Below the pieces are notes generated by a model that was given only the letters and a program-made list of their open reading frames with translations, had not been told where the DNA came from and did no database searches. A DNA stretch of 5,964 nucleotides from DATMXS01 sp035561355 (GTDB lineage Bacteria > Acidobacteriota > Terriglobia > Bryobacterales > Bryobacteraceae), in the NCBI GenBank assembly GCA_035561355.1, contig DATMXS010000303.1, forward strand, positions 1 through 5,964, read 5' to 3'. The translations under genes and the position numbers were made by a program. Positions within the stretch are counted from its first letter, which is position 1. Each line of letters opens with the position of its first letter. Of the stretch, positions 4,905 to 5,964 are shown in pieces.

Positions 4905-5423
4905 CTACTCTTTGCTGCGATAGGCCTCAATGACCATGAATTCGCTCCAGGCCTTCCCGTCGTCAGACTTCTCGCCTCGCCATGTGAAGTGCGTCTTGGA
5001 GATGTTCGTGTAAGTGGCGCGCGTATAGGTGTGGGCGGCCATCGGCTCTTTGAACGCGTAGATGATTGATTGGCCATCGAAGCTGACTCCACCGAGCTCC
5101 TCCGGCCCGAGGTCCAACCACGTTCCAGCGAGCGCGTTTAGCCATTTGATGTTCCAAATCTGCTTGGTAGCGTCATACGTGCGGAAATTCATGCCGAGCA
5201 CGATCAGCTCTCCGGAGGAGCCTGTCATCCTGTATTCGTCTGCGATTGCATAGCCGTCGAGGATGAAGCGACCGAGCCATGTTGCTTGGAAGGTCTGCCA
5301 TTCTCCATTGGCCGACCTCACTTTTGCTTCGCACCGCCATTCGCCAATGAGAAAGGCAAATCGAGAGAGCGCTGCCGGTGCATTGGGGTTGAGCTTACCA
5401 AATTCCCGATCGACCTGGTTCAT
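4905..5423 (-). CDS. DUF1579-like protein
   Basis: A 172-residue protein without signal peptide or membrane segment, so probably cytoplasmic. The layout is that of the DUF1579 group of small beta-rich, lipocalin-like proteins: FLIGEWRCEAKV (24-35), then FILDGYAIADEYRM (53-66), then VLGMNFRTYDATKQIWNIKW (75-94), with recurring aromatic residues in predicted strands up to the C-terminus. The biochemical role of this group is unknown, and no catalytic residues can be named. ATG 5423 is well supported: AGGA (5431-5434 on the minus strand) lies 7 nt upstream. No operon partner is evident, with about 155 bp to the next gene downstream and about 206 bp upstream. The family match is by pattern only, with moderate confidence. 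Confidence 0.72.
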   Translation of the reverse strand: MNQVDREFGKLNPNAPAALSRFAFLIGEWRCEAKVRSANGEWQTFQATWLGRFILDGYAIADEYRMTGSSGELIVLGMNFRTYDATKQIWNIKWLNALAGTWLDLGPEELGGVSFDGQSIIYAFKEPMAAHTYTRATYTNISKTHFTWRGEKSDDGKAWSEFMVIEAYRSKE

Positions 5424-5458
5424 GGGATCGTCCTACGAAGCGGCCGCTGCTGGTCGCG

Positions 5459-5516
5459 TTGGTCCGATCAGCGGTGATGGTGCTGTGAGCAGCACGCCGA
5501 TCATTTGATTGGTCCG
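5459..5516. other. Short repeats upstream of the DUF1579-like gene
   Basis: TTGGTCCG occurs twice, 50 bp apart (5459-5466 and 5509-5516), flanking a perfect hairpin GTGCTG-TGAG-CAGCAC (5480-5495). They lie 36-93 bp upstream of the minus-strand start at 5423, a position where regulators bind. The rest of the gap 5424-5629 shows no gene and no promoter I would defend. Confidence 0.25.
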
Positions 5517-5629
5517 TATCATCACACAGTCTCGCTCGATGTAGACGTGAAATGGTGCCCGAATAGTGCAACGTTAGCTGGATTATTGCGCCAACCCATC
5601 AGCGCAGAAAGATGGTAGTTCGCAGGCAC

Positions 5630-5964
5630 CTAGTTTCCTGATTTGATCTTCCAGGCGATCTGTCGCAGCATTCCCATCCAGAGCTCTGCGTCGTGCGATT
5701 GTAGGTTGAGGCGGCGCACCAGGCGGCGCACCTTGTCCTCGGTCGCAGCCGCGGCGAGGGGGTTCACGTAGCCGCTGACGCGCAGCGCATCGAGCAGCAC
5801 CTCGGTAATGCGCTCGATCTCGCCCGCACTTGCGGGCTCCACTTCGACTGGTTGCAGCGGAATCGTGGCGTCGCGGACCAGTTCGTAGAGGCAGACCGCA
5901 ACGGCCTGTCCCAGGTTCATTGAGATCTGCGCTTCGCGTGTGGGAATGCGCATCAGCCAATGAC
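5630..5964 (-). CDS. trmJ: TrmJ-type tRNA 2'-O-methyltransferase, C-terminal part (partial)
   Basis: This is the C-terminal end of a SPOUT-class (SpoU/TrmH) RNA methyltransferase. TrmJ 2'-O-methylates position 32 in the anticodon loop of several tRNAs, using S-adenosylmethionine. The frame is open to the window edge (HWLMRIPT before the first visible internal ATG at 5953), so the gene starts outside. RIPT is the end of SPOUT motif 2. SMNLGQAVAVCLYEL is motif 3, the segment that forms part of the trefoil knot binding the cofactor. About 80 further residues follow, largely helical, ending in RQIAWKIKSGN. That extension fits TrmJ and argues against short members such as TrmL, which end soon after motif 3. 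The motif 1 region is not in view. It is separated by about 206 bp from the DUF1579-like gene on the same strand, so a shared operon is unlikely. Confidence 0.82.
   Translation of the reverse strand, partial: HWLMRIPTREAQISMNLGQAVAVCLYELVRDATIPLQPVEVEPASAGEIERITEVLLDALRVSGYVNPLAAAATEDKVRRLVRRLNLQSHDAELWMGMLRQIAWKIKSGN

Noticed and set aside
5583..5960. 125-residue minus-strand frame overlapping the TrmJ end
   Set aside because: It is an arginine/alanine-rich shadow in another frame of GC-rich DNA; the TrmJ frame has recognisable SPOUT motifs.
1..5964. CRISPR array or retron-like structured RNA
   Set aside because: No regularly spaced repeats with unique spacers were seen, and no reverse transcriptase or Cas gene is present; the repeats found are paired hairpins or the two tRNA fragments.

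Overview
The window reads as a piece of a moderately GC-rich bacterial chromosome. Gene content (a sensor kinase, a response regulator with a zinc ribbon, a CPBP protease, a DUF1579-like protein and TrmJ) and hairpins ending in CRTGGGGCA suggest a soil bacterium, possibly Acidobacteriota. That placement is inference; nothing here fixes the taxon.

Layout. Bases 1-572 hold the C-terminal half of a sensor histidine kinase (+). A complete tRNA-Leu(CAA) follows on the minus strand (697-783, CCA encoded). Its 5' half, from the anticodon loop to just beyond the 5' end, is repeated with one mismatch at 2856-2897. The two direct copies (744-785 and 2856-2897, 41/42 identical, 2112 bp apart) bracket what looks like a very small integrated islet. 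It carries two plus-strand genes: an abortive-infection C-terminal (Abi_C) protein with a HEPN-like R-x6-H motif (1000-1836), and a secreted four-cysteine protein resembling invasion-associated locus B (IalB) proteins (1989-2618). No integrase lies between the copies. The right end of the islet is non-coding and rich in short repeats.

Beyond the islet all genes are on the minus strand: a receiver-plus-zinc-ribbon response regulator (3077-3694), a CPBP/CAAX-type membrane protease broken by a frameshift exactly at its EExxxR catalytic motif (3878-4749), a DUF1579-like protein (4905-5423), and the C-terminal part of TrmJ, a tRNA 2'-O-methyltransferase (5630 to window end).

How it fits together. 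The flanks look like ordinary core and accessory genes; without the islet the kinase and response regulator would face each other across the tRNA gene and could be partners (inference). The most interesting item is the islet: integrase-less, about 2.1 kb, carrying a probable phage-defence gene and a secreted protein, and apparently supplying the 5' half and promoter of the tRNA it occupies. A second pattern is a pair of REP-like hairpins (897-934 and 4792-4822) with constant ends and different but fully paired cores.
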